From positions 7,248 through 51,188 of the forward strand of contig NZ_KB892396.1 in the NCBI RefSeq assembly GCF_000373765.1: a stretch of DNA of 43,941 bases, written 5' to 3'. This document shows positions 8,308-15,574 of the stretch, one piece after another. Made by a program: the position numbers and the translations under genes. Source of the stretch: Legionella shakespearei DSM 23087. GTDB lineage: Bacteria > Pseudomonadota > Gammaproteobacteria > Legionellales > Legionellaceae. The notes beneath the pieces are model-generated. The model did not search any database, was not told the origin of the DNA, and was given only the letters and a program-made list of their open reading frames with translations. Numbering within the stretch: the stretch's first letter is position 1; each line of letters starts with the position of its first letter.

Positions 8308-9828
8308 ATGACTAACAATCAGCATGAAGCAGATATTTATCAATGTCCTCTGGCCACACCTGTAGATGCGACCCAGTTCACGGTGGGTGATCTTCATGCT
8401 AATTCCATGTTGTTCCTGTATTTTCTTGCTGAAAAAGGCATAGTAAAAATCAGTGATGCACATTACGAACGTTTAAAAAATATATACCTCAAACATCCTG
8501 CTTCAGCTCCTGATCGAGAGCCTTCAGAACAGCCACTTGCCTCAGAAGACATTATTGAATTCAATCAAATCATTGATGGGCTTGAAGCCGGGGAAAAACC
8601 TCTGGTCCGACTGATTGGCGATGAGATTTGCGACCGCGGCCAGAATGATTATTTTATTTTCAAAATTTTAAAAAAATTGAAACAGAGCGGTATTCCCTAT
8701 GAAATACTCCTTTCCAATCACAGTATCGAATTTCTTATTGCCTATGAGTATTTAATTGGGAACGATGTGACTAACCTTGGTGCCCCCAATATTAATTTTT
8801 CCGGGCAGGCAAAATCATTAAATAATATGAGAATGCTCATCCAGGAAGGGTTAATTACCAGGGAAGAAATTGATGAACTGGTTAAAGACGTTTATAAACC
8901 AGGCTTAAGATTACTGTCGTATTCTATAAGCGGGAATGATATTACCCTCTACAGCCATGCAGGAATTGATTTGAAAACCATCCGTTACATGGCTCTTAAA
9001 TTCAGGCAATATGGTGTGGTGTATCAGGATGGCAGTATTGAAGAATTAGCCCGCACAATTGATGCGATTAATGAAGTATTTGCGGAACATGTACGACTTG
9101 GTATGGTCCATCAATTACCTGTAAATTTAACACTGCGTCCTAATGCTAAAGATGATCCCATCACTTTTGCACTTTGGAATCGCGAGTATTCTGAATTAAA
9201 ACGGAATAAACAGCATAAAGGCTATAATGTCTTTTATGTCCATGGGCATGACTCTCAGGAGCCAACGCATGAAAACATTATCAATCTTGATGGTGTTCTG
9301 GCTAAGGGGATTGCAGCAAATATTGGTGATTACACTGGCAGAGTTTTTGCCACCAACGGGGGGCCGTTATCTGGAGTTGCCAATGAAATTGCCGAAGCAA
9401 AATTACATGCAAGGCATCAGGTAATATTAAATAAAATTGATGCGATTTTTGCCGAGCTTCAGAATAGGATAGGAAAAGAAAATCAGCACAATAACACAGA
9501 AGCTCTTGATAAAGCTGGAAAATTAATTACGGCTTTACAAAAGGCGCGTGATAAGTATGAAGAACAATTAAAAAACGGAATACCTTATCTTAAAGCGGGA
9601 TTTCAATTTAAAAGAAAATGCGAACATGCGATTGAGGATGTAAGGACTGTATTGGAGCGCGATTTGGGTTGGGGGGACTTTCTGACCAATCTGTTGAAAA
9701 CACTGATGAATGTGGTAATCCAGGTCTTTACTTCTAATCCGAATGCTCTGTTTACAGCGAACAGATCCAAGGCAGCCGTGGCTTTAGATCAAATGGAAGT
9801 GGATTTGAATTTGAAGCACAGTCCTTAA
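8308..9828 (+). CDS. PPP-fold phosphatase-like protein, candidate Dot/Icm effector (Wip-like)
   Basis: A 506-residue protein with a calcineurin-like phosphoesterase core. The metal and active-site motifs are in order: VGDLHAN (27-32, the GDxH motif), IGDEICDRG (103-111, a GDxxDRG variant with one extra residue), SNHS (136-139, in place of GNHE), YSHAG (215-219) and VHGHD (311-315). This set resembles the L. pneumophila Wip effectors (WipA/WipB), which are phosphatases on a PPP scaffold; I base that on motif layout and memory, not alignment. The region 375-505 is helical and charged. It has no signal peptide. It lies 19 bases after bioC with no evident promoter of its own. The missing Glu of GNHE may indicate altered specificity, as in tyrosine-specific members. 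Confidence 0.75.
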   Translation: MTNNQHEADIYQCPLATPVDATQFTVGDLHANSMLFLYFLAEKGIVKISDAHYERLKNIYLKHPASAPDREPSEQPLASEDIIEFNQIIDGLEAGEKPLVRLIGDEICDRGQNDYFIFKILKKLKQSGIPYEILLSNHSIEFLIAYEYLIGNDVTNLGAPNINFSGQAKSLNNMRMLIQEGLITREEIDELVKDVYKPGLRLLSYSISGNDITLYSHAGIDLKTIRYMALKFRQYGVVYQDGSIEELARTIDAINEVFAEHVRLGMVHQLPVNLTLRPNAKDDPITFALWNREYSELKRNKQHKGYNVFYVHGHDSQEPTHENIINLDGVLAKGIAANIGDYTGRVFATNGGPLSGVANEIAEAKLHARHQVILNKIDAIFAELQNRIGKENQHNNTEALDKAGKLITALQKARDKYEEQLKNGIPYLKAGFQFKRKCEHAIEDVRTVLERDLGWGDFLTNLLKTLMNVVIQVFTSNPNALFTANRSKAAVALDQMEVDLNLKHSP

Positions 9829-9846
9829 AATGTAGCCCCCAAAAAA

Positions 9847-9860
9847 ATCCACGTCGTCCT
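9847..9860. repeat. Stray family A arm tip
   Basis: The bases atccacgtcgtcct repeat the outer tip of a family A arm just ahead of the full copy A2, as if an earlier insertion had been partly deleted or the arm duplicated. Confidence 0.6.
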
Positions 9861-9864
9861 CCTG

Positions 9865-9976
9865 ATCTACGTCGTCCTGAGCGCGTCTTTTTGCGCGAAG
9901 GATCTCCCCATTCTGGCACCATGCCACTTTCTGGGAGATCCTTCGCGCAAAAAGACGCGCTCAGGACGACGTAGAT
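9865..9976. repeat. Family A palindrome, copy A2
   Basis: A 112-bp inverted repeat with arms of about 43 bp beginning atctacgtcgtcctgagcg and ending cgctcaggacgacgtagat. The centre ctggcaccatgccactttctg is in the opposite orientation to A1, A3 and A5. It lies between two convergent genes. Confidence 0.92.
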
Positions 9977-9977
9977 T

Positions 9978-10006
9978 ATTACGGCTATCGCCTAATACGG
10001 GCTACG
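9978..10006. repeat. Family B half element
   Basis: The bases ttacggctatcgcctaatacg followed by ggctac match the right arm of copy B2 (20810-20900) with a few changes. No left arm is present. It abuts A2 and ends three bases from the stop codon of the PP2C-like gene. Confidence 0.65.
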
Positions 10007-10008
10007 TA

Positions 10009-11643
10009 TTATCCCAATTGATTCCCTGAGTCTGGGTTAGGAGCATCGGTCTTGCTTTCTTCTGCTTTGGGTTCTGGGCGGAAAAATGCGTGGCGATCTT
10101 TTAGCAGATGTACTTCTTTCTCAAAGCGCGCCCCTTCGCTTTTAAACAAGTCGAAAGGTTGTCTTCCAGTCGCTGCATAGACTATACCCGCAATAAGTAA
10201 TCCCGGTAAAATTCCTGTAAGTACGGTTGCAGCAATGATTGCAATACCTTTAAGGAAATTCAAAGCCGAGACATGGGTATCTTTCTTAATGATGTCCATA
10301 TTGGTTAATGGCTCAGAGCTGATAAACGAAGTTTGTGCGCTGTCCAGATAGGCATAAAAGTCTTTAATTTTATCTTCTGGTTGCTTCGATTTGCTTTTTA
10401 ATAAGGAAACCAGGTGGCTGATAACAGGATTTATTGATGCTTTCTCTGGTCTTTTATGCAGATCGGCCTGATATTTCTGAGTTAAGGCCAGCAGCTCACT
10501 GACGATATTTGAACATTCTTGTTCTTGCTTCAGATCCAAAGTTTCAGGCTTTTTCTCTGGCATTGCATCTGGTTGAACTGGAGTAATCAATGGAGGCGTC
10601 TGTGCTGGCAAAATGGCCGGAGCATCGTTATCGATCGTTTGTTTTGGGCCATTATCCCGATCATAAACCGCTTTCTTCTTGTTTACACTTAACTCTTGCT
10701 GCGCATAAGCTTCTGGCGTTAAAGCGCACTGAGCCTTAAAAACACTGCCTATGTTATCAGCGACGTGACATGAGGCATCTGTACCACCATGACCGTCATA
10801 TACTCCCATTAAAAAGGGTGGTGTTTCTTTCGTGATGGTTTGAATTGCGACAGAAATGTTATCGCGAGATCCATCACGTTTTGCTTGCTCCACTAACTCT
10901 TGAGCCAATGCTTCTTCAGATTCATTGCCTGGTGAAGACATGTCTCTTAAAATACGGAACAGATACTGTTCATGTCCTTGTTTGGACTGATCTGAACCTG
11001 CACCATCAGTAAATCCATCACAAGTTGTAATAATTTGAATTTTGCTTATCTTTTCTGGAGCAATGTTCAGCCTGTCAGCAATCTGAGCTGTACTGGTAAT
11101 ATCAATTTGTGCTTCAGAACAAACACCTGCCTGTTTCAGGCTATTATCACCAATCGCACGTGATACAGCCAAAGTTCCGTTAACCCTGCCCAAAAAGATA
11201 AAACCACCCGCCGCTTCAATTCGGGTTTTTTCCTCTAAATTGGTAGGCTTGTGTGTCACACTGTTTAAACGGACAACACCAAGAACTTGTCCCCATTCAT
11301 CGTAAACCGCAGCAAAACTGGCTGCATCTGCCAGGGTGGCTGTGATCAGATTTCCTTTACCATCGTATACAGTTGTTGATGCCGTTGTACCTGCCTTTAA
11401 CTCAGGTTTTTCCAATAATTGATAACTGGTCCATAAACGGTGGCCAATTTCTTCCGGGCTTAAAGGTGTTGTGGTATTGGCAGCGGTTAATTCATTGTTC
11501 TCCAATACATGCCATGCCAAGGCATCTTCCTGAGCATCACGGTGGGAAAAATTGGCTGTTTCATAATAGCCAAAATGGTATTCTTTATTAATTCCTGACA
11601 CATTTTCTTCAATGTTTTGCGGTTTGGAAATGATATGCGGCAT
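10009..11643 (-). CDS. PP2C-type phosphatase with apparently permuted motifs, candidate effector
   Basis: A 544-residue protein with most PP2C motifs. HRDAQED (34-40) matches RxxMED; GTTAS (85-89) matches GSTA; TLADAAS (103-109) stands for VGDSR; THKP is at 130-133, LAVSRAIGD at 158-166, TCDGFTDG at 207-214 and GSRDNISV at 258-265. The metal-binding DGHGG motif, normally just after RxxMED, is instead at 283-287 (FLMGVYDGHGGTDAS), after the last motif. The phosphatase domain therefore ends near residue 330. A Pro-rich linker (about 340-370), a helical segment, one or two hydrophobic helices (about 458-490) and a charged Glu/Lys tail follow. No signal peptide is seen. The start at 11643 has aggag eight bases upstream. 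The hydrophobic pair suggests it sits in a host membrane if secreted. It is preceded by a PmrA-like box. Confidence 0.8.
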   Translation of the reverse strand: MPHIISKPQNIEENVSGINKEYHFGYYETANFSHRDAQEDALAWHVLENNELTAANTTTPLSPEEIGHRLWTSYQLLEKPELKAGTTASTTVYDGKGNLITATLADAASFAAVYDEWGQVLGVVRLNSVTHKPTNLEEKTRIEAAGGFIFLGRVNGTLAVSRAIGDNSLKQAGVCSEAQIDITSTAQIADRLNIAPEKISKIQIITTCDGFTDGAGSDQSKQGHEQYLFRILRDMSSPGNESEEALAQELVEQAKRDGSRDNISVAIQTITKETPPFLMGVYDGHGGTDASCHVADNIGSVFKAQCALTPEAYAQQELSVNKKKAVYDRDNGPKQTIDNDAPAILPAQTPPLITPVQPDAMPEKKPETLDLKQEQECSNIVSELLALTQKYQADLHKRPEKASINPVISHLVSLLKSKSKQPEDKIKDFYAYLDSAQTSFISSEPLTNMDIIKKDTHVSALNFLKGIAIIAATVLTGILPGLLIAGIVYAATGRQPFDLFKSEGARFEKEVHLLKDRHAFFRPEPKAEESKTDAPNPDSGNQLG

Positions 11644-11676
11644 TATCTGCTCCTGGAAAAATACATTGTGATCAAA

Positions 11677-11703
11677 ATTATATCACATTAAAAATGAATT
11701 AAA
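11677..11703 (-). promoter_or_regulatory. Candidate PmrA-type box and -10 for the PP2C-like gene
   Basis: On the minus strand two TTAAT cores are exactly 11 bp apart (11702-11698 and 11691-11687), the spacing of the PmrA element (cTTAATatT-nn-cTTAATatT) known for Legionella effector genes. A perfect TATAAT lies at 11682-11677. The outer bases of the box fit poorly, and the gap to the -10 is shorter than at the two other boxes in this window. Confidence 0.4.
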
Positions 11704-11722
11704 TAGACAATCAGAGGGCGAT

Positions 11723-12619
11723 TCACTCTGAGCATTCAACCAATTTACTGCGTTTTTCCAATTGGCTGGTTAATTCAATTAAATGATTTGCTTTTGCACC
11801 AAATAATTTTAAAGAATCAAGTGCAATCTGGTAATGGTTTGCTATATCGGCTTCCAATTGGGAACGTGTAAACAGGGTAGCAAAAGTTGTTTTTTTATTG
11901 GCCAAATCGGAAGAGCGTCCCTTTCCTAAAAGTTCGGCGGGAGCATAGTAATCCAGATAATCATCTTGTATTTGAAAGACAAGACCAATATGGTGAGCAT
12001 AAGTTCTGAGCGCTGCTGTTTCCTGTTCTGTGGTGTTGCTCTGGGCAGCCAAAACCATTTCAAAACAAGCCTGAATCAGTTTTCCTGTTTTAAGGTGGTG
12101 TATTTCTTTTAATTGGGCTTCAGTTACGGAAGAGGTAGCCAGTTCAGACAGGTCAAGGCTTTGTCCACTCACCATACCACTCACACCACTGGCCTTAACC
12201 AATTCGCGGGTAATCGCTACAATTTGCCCGGCATGGAGTAAGGGGGGCAAGCGTGTCAGTAATGCTTCTATTGCCAAAGCCTGCATGCCATCACCAACCA
12301 AAATGGCTGTGGCCTCATCGTAGGCTTTATGGCAGCTCGGTTTGCCACGGCGCAAATCATCATCGTCCATAGCTGGAAGATCGTCATGAATCAGTGAATA
12401 ACAATGAGTTAATTCTATTGCTGCTGCTATCACATCCAAAGCAGAAAGGCTGACTTCGAGAAGTTCACCTGCCAGATAAACCAATACTGGCCTTATCCTT
12501 TTGCCACCCGGAAATAAAGAATAATGCATGGCCGACTGGATGACTTTTGCAGGAGTTTCTGTGCCCGCAAGCAATTCTTCAAGATAGCGTTCGTGTCTTT
12601 GGGTATATAATTCAATCAC
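11723..12619 (-). CDS. ispA: Farnesyl diphosphate synthase (short-chain polyprenyl synthase)
   Basis: IspA condenses DMAPP/IPP to geranyl and farnesyl diphosphate for quinone and undecaprenyl synthesis. The first Asp-rich motif is [18 protein letters not shown] (about 78-95), the second QDDYLDYYA, with GGKRIRP near residue 38 binding IPP. The length is 298 residues, normal for the family. The start overlaps the xseB stop by 8 bases, the conserved xseB-ispA arrangement; dxs, which often follows, is not here. The next gene downstream is the candidate effector with its own promoter. Confidence 0.95.
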   Translation of the reverse strand: MIELYTQRHERYLEELLAGTETPAKVIQSAMHYSLFPGGKRIRPVLVYLAGELLEVSLSALDVIAAAIELTHCYSLIHDDLPAMDDDDLRRGKPSCHKAYDEATAILVGDGMQALAIEALLTRLPPLLHAGQIVAITRELVKASGVSGMVSGQSLDLSELATSSVTEAQLKEIHHLKTGKLIQACFEMVLAAQSNTTEQETAALRTYAHHIGLVFQIQDDYLDYYAPAELLGKGRSSDLANKKTTFATLFTRSQLEADIANHYQIALDSLKLFGAKANHLIELTSQLEKRSKLVECSE

Positions 12620-12842
12620 TTATTGATTCATCCGAATTAAGGTCAGCACTTTGGGATGCGGTGGTTAAAATTTCTATCTTTTGTTCTGCCTGGTTTAATA
12701 CCTCCTGGCAATGTCTGGCAAGTCCGATTCCCTTTTCAAATTGTTTGAGTGACTCTTCAAGAGTTAATTCACCTTTTTCCAACTGTTTTACAATCTCTTC
12801 CAAATCAGATATTGATTGTTCGAAATGAATGCCTTTGTCCAT
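12612..12842 (-). CDS. xseB: Exodeoxyribonuclease VII small subunit
   Basis: XseB (76 residues) binds the XseA coiled coil to form exonuclease VII, which degrades single-stranded DNA. The core [20 protein letters not shown]...[11 protein letters not shown] is the family signature. It is the first gene of xseB-ispA. The start at 12842 has acaggt upstream. Its promoter must lie in the 84 bases before palindrome A3, or the palindrome forms part of it. Confidence 0.95.
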   Translation of the reverse strand: MDKGIHFEQSISDLEEIVKQLEKGELTLEESLKQFEKGIGLARHCQEVLNQAEQKIEILTTASQSADLNSDESISD

Positions 12843-12926
12843 AAAAGATTACCTGTCTTATCAAAAGGGGTGATTATACTGAGTTAGATTCAGGATTCAA
12901 CAGTGTTAATTACTTTGCATCCCCAG

Positions 12927-13087
12927 ATCCACGTTGTCCGATCTACATCGTCTGATCGATCCACGTCGTCCTGAGCGCGTCTTTTTGCGCGAAGGATCTC
13001 CTGAAATTGGCATGGTGCCAGTATTTGGAGATCCTTCGCGCAAAAAGACGCGCTCAGGACGACGTGGATCGATCAGACAACGTGGAT
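12927..13087. repeat. Family A palindrome, copy A3, with extended arms
   Basis: The core palindrome runs 12951-13076 (tctgatcgatccacgtcg ... cgacgtggatcgatcaga). It extends outward as atccacgttgtc (12927-12938) pairing with gacaacgtggat (13076-13087), leaving 12 unpaired bases on the left (cgatctacatcg). The centre is ttggcatggtgccag. It lies between the divergent xseB and radA. Confidence 0.9.
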
Positions 13088-13177
13088 TAGCGCAGCGTAA
13101 TAGTAATACAGGAATATTTTACCCCGTACCCATTAAAGGTTATGATTCGTCTAAAGCTCTTACGCAGGTTAAATATC

Positions 13178-14530
13178 ATGAAAACCAAAACACAGTTTGT
13201 CTGTAATCAGTGCGCAGCAACCTTTAAACAATGGGCCGGACAATGCGTGCAATGCAGTGCCTGGAATTCCATTGCTGAAGAAGGGGTGATTCCGGAAAGC
13301 AGGAATTCACGAACCGGGCAATGGGCCAATCAGCGTTCCATGATCACGGCTGTTGAAGATGTCGTTATGGATAAGGAAGTGCGTATGGACTGCGGTTTAT
13401 CCGAATTAAACCGCGTTTTGGGTGGCGGTCTGGTTTATGGTTCAGTGGTATTGATTGGCGGAGACCCGGGGATTGGCAAATCGACTTTGTTGTTACAGAC
13501 CTTAGCCAATTTATCCATGCAGGAAACGGTTTTATATGTCACCGGTGAAGAATCCTTACAACAAGTGGCCATGCGTGCCCAGCGTCTGGGTTTGCCTCTG
13601 GCTGGCTTGCGCTTGTTGGCAGAAACACAGGTTGAAGCCATTCTTGCTCATGCCCAAAAAGAAAAACCGAAAATTATCGTTGTCGATTCGGTACAGACTA
13701 TTTTTACTGAAACCATTAGCTCAGCTCCCGGAGGCGTGAGCCAGGTTCGTGAATCAGCAGCGCAATTGGTTCGTTTTGCCAAAATGACCCAAACGGCGGT
13801 ATTTTTAGTCGGCCATGTCACTAAAGAGGGGACTTTGGCGGGACCACGTGTTTTGGAACATATGGTGGACAGTGTCTTGTATTTTGAAGGGCAAAGTGAC
13901 AGCCGTTTCAGAGTGATAAGGGCGATTAAAAATCGCTTTGGTGCGGTCAATGAGTTAGGTGTTTTTGCTATGACCGACAGGGGCTTGAAAGAAGTAGCCA
14001 ATCCTTCTGCTATCTTTTTATCCCGCCAGCCAGAGCCAACACCAGGTAGTGCTGTCATGGTTACCTGGGAGGGGTCTCGTCCCATGCTGGTTGAAGTTCA
14101 GGCCTTGGTTGATGAGTCGCACGGACAGCAAGCCAAGCGGGTAACAGCGGGGCTGGAGCATAATCGCCTGGCCATTTTATTGGCCGTTTTACACCGGCAT
14201 GGCGGTATCGCTACTTATGATCAGGATGTCTTTATTAATGTAGTCGGGGGTGTCAAAGTCACCGAAACCGGCAGTGATCTGGCCTTATTGGCTGCCGTTG
14301 TATCCAGTTTGCGTAATCGTGTTTTTGACAGTGAAACCATTATTTTTGGTGAAGTGGGATTGGCTGGTGAAATCAGGCCGGTACAAAGTGGCCAGGAGCG
14401 CATTAAAGAAGCAATAAAGCATGGGTTTAAACGCGCTATAGTGCCCTTTGCCAATGCTCCCAAACAACAAAGCCCTGACATGATCATCGAACCTGTTAAA
14501 TATTTACGCGAAGTATTGGACAAAATGTGA
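13178..14530 (+). CDS. radA: DNA repair protein RadA
   Basis: RadA is a RecA-like helicase that extends D-loops in recombination and in natural transformation. The N-terminal zinc finger is CNQC...CVQC, the Walker A is GGDPGIGKST, the RadA-specific KNRFG motif is in IKNRFGAVNELGVF, and the C-terminal Lon-like domain follows (VFINVVGGVKVTETGSDLA). The length is 450 residues with the start at 13178 (MKTKTQFVC); the frame extends 12 codons upstream without family similarity. The next gene begins 9 bases after its stop. The promoter probably lies between palindrome A3 and the start. Confidence 0.95.
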   Translation: MKTKTQFVCNQCAATFKQWAGQCVQCSAWNSIAEEGVIPESRNSRTGQWANQRSMITAVEDVVMDKEVRMDCGLSELNRVLGGGLVYGSVVLIGGDPGIGKSTLLLQTLANLSMQETVLYVTGEESLQQVAMRAQRLGLPLAGLRLLAETQVEAILAHAQKEKPKIIVVDSVQTIFTETISSAPGGVSQVRESAAQLVRFAKMTQTAVFLVGHVTKEGTLAGPRVLEHMVDSVLYFEGQSDSRFRVIRAIKNRFGAVNELGVFAMTDRGLKEVANPSAIFLSRQPEPTPGSAVMVTWEGSRPMLVEVQALVDESHGQQAKRVTAGLEHNRLAILLAVLHRHGGIATYDQDVFINVVGGVKVTETGSDLALLAAVVSSLRNRVFDSETIIFGEVGLAGEIRPVQSGQERIKEAIKHGFKRAIVPFANAPKQQSPDMIIEPVKYLREVLDKM

Positions 14531-14539
14531 GTATTACTT

Positions 14540-15343
14540 ATGAGTTATCCATTAGATGGCGAAACAATAAAACACTTTCAGGAGCAGGGTGCAGTGTGTA
14601 TTCGGCAATTGCTTCAGGCTGACGAAATTGAGTTGTTACGAAAGGGAATCGAACTGAATCTGGCCTCTTTAAGCCCACGGGCAAAGGTTGCAAGCAAAGC
14701 TGATGATCCGGGTTTTTTCGTAGAAGATTTTTGCACCTGGCAACAAAATCCATATTATCAGCAGATCATCTTTGAAACAGCTCTTGGAGCCGCGGCAGCC
14801 CAATTAATGCAAAGTCAGACGGTTCGATTGTATCATGACCATTTGCTGGTTAAAGAACCAGGAACCCGGCAAATTACTCCATGGCATCAGGATCAACCTT
14901 ATTATAATGTTGAAGGCAGAATGAATTGCAGTTTTTGGATTCCGGTTGATCCAGTCAGCAAAAATGCAACTTTGGAATTTGTCGCCGGCTCCCATCTTGG
15001 TCCTTGGCTTATGCCGCGCACCTTTATGGATAATCAGGCGAAATGGTTTCCCGAAGGAAGTTTGCAGGAGCTTCCCGAAATAGAAAAAAACAGAAGCTCT
15101 TTTCCTGTGATTGGTTGGGAAATAGAACCTGGAGATGTGGTTTGTTTTCATATGCTGACTTTACATATGGCCAGAGGAGTGGAAGGCAAACAGCGTCGAC
15201 GCGTGTTTTCTGTACGCTTTCTGGGAGACGATATGGTTCATGCGCCCAGACCCTGGCCGACTTCGCCGGACTTTCCTGGTTTGGCTGAAAGTTTGCCGGC
15301 AGGCGTAAGGATGGAGCATCCTTTGTTCCCTATAGTCAAATAG
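14540..15343 (+). CDS. Phytanoyl-CoA dioxygenase (PhyH) family protein
   Basis: A 267-residue Fe(II)/2-oxoglutarate-dependent oxygenase. The facial triad is readable: H116 and D118 in PWHQDQPYYN, the distal His at 209 in CFHMLTLHMARG, and Arg near 226 (VFSVRF) for 2-oxoglutarate. It is soluble, with no signal peptide. Substrates in this family range from phytanoyl-CoA to ectoine and halogenated metabolites, so the reaction stays open. It sits 9 bases after radA and is probably co-transcribed, although the functions look unrelated. Palindrome C1 follows. Confidence 0.88.
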   Translation: MSYPLDGETIKHFQEQGAVCIRQLLQADEIELLRKGIELNLASLSPRAKVASKADDPGFFVEDFCTWQQNPYYQQIIFETALGAAAAQLMQSQTVRLYHDHLLVKEPGTRQITPWHQDQPYYNVEGRMNCSFWIPVDPVSKNATLEFVAGSHLGPWLMPRTFMDNQAKWFPEGSLQELPEIEKNRSSFPVIGWEIEPGDVVCFHMLTLHMARGVEGKQRRRVFSVRFLGDDMVHAPRPWPTSPDFPGLAESLPAGVRMEHPLFPIVK

Positions 15344-15400
15344 GTTCATTTCTTATACACTGAAAATGTACTTATGAGGAGTATAAGTAGGCTCAGGACT

Positions 15401-15525
15401 CACTGCCATTAAATTAAGGGGTTCCGCCGTCCCGCGGCTTGTCCGCGGGATCCAGAGATCTCATTCCGATCTTAGATCCCTGGATCCCGCGGACAAGCCG
15501 CGGGACGGCGGAGTAGATGGCAGTG
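15401..15525. repeat. Family C GC-rich palindrome, copy C1
   Basis: A 125-bp inverted repeat beginning cactgccatt and ending atggcagtg. Each arm contains a smaller hairpin of its own (cccgcgg-cttgt-ccgcggg), so it can fold as one long stem or two stem-loops. The flanks ggctcaggac (15390-15399) and ggttcaggat (15526-15535) match at 8 of 10 positions, perhaps a decayed direct repeat. Confidence 0.9.
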
Positions 15526-15574
15526 GGTTCAGGATAGAGCTTTAATTTAAGAGTTATATTTACAAGGAGTTATT

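Noticed and set aside
13648-14085. Antisense frames inside radA, aroC and other long genes
   Set aside because: They are shadows of conserved genes in the complementary frame, with no independent ribosome sites or similarity.
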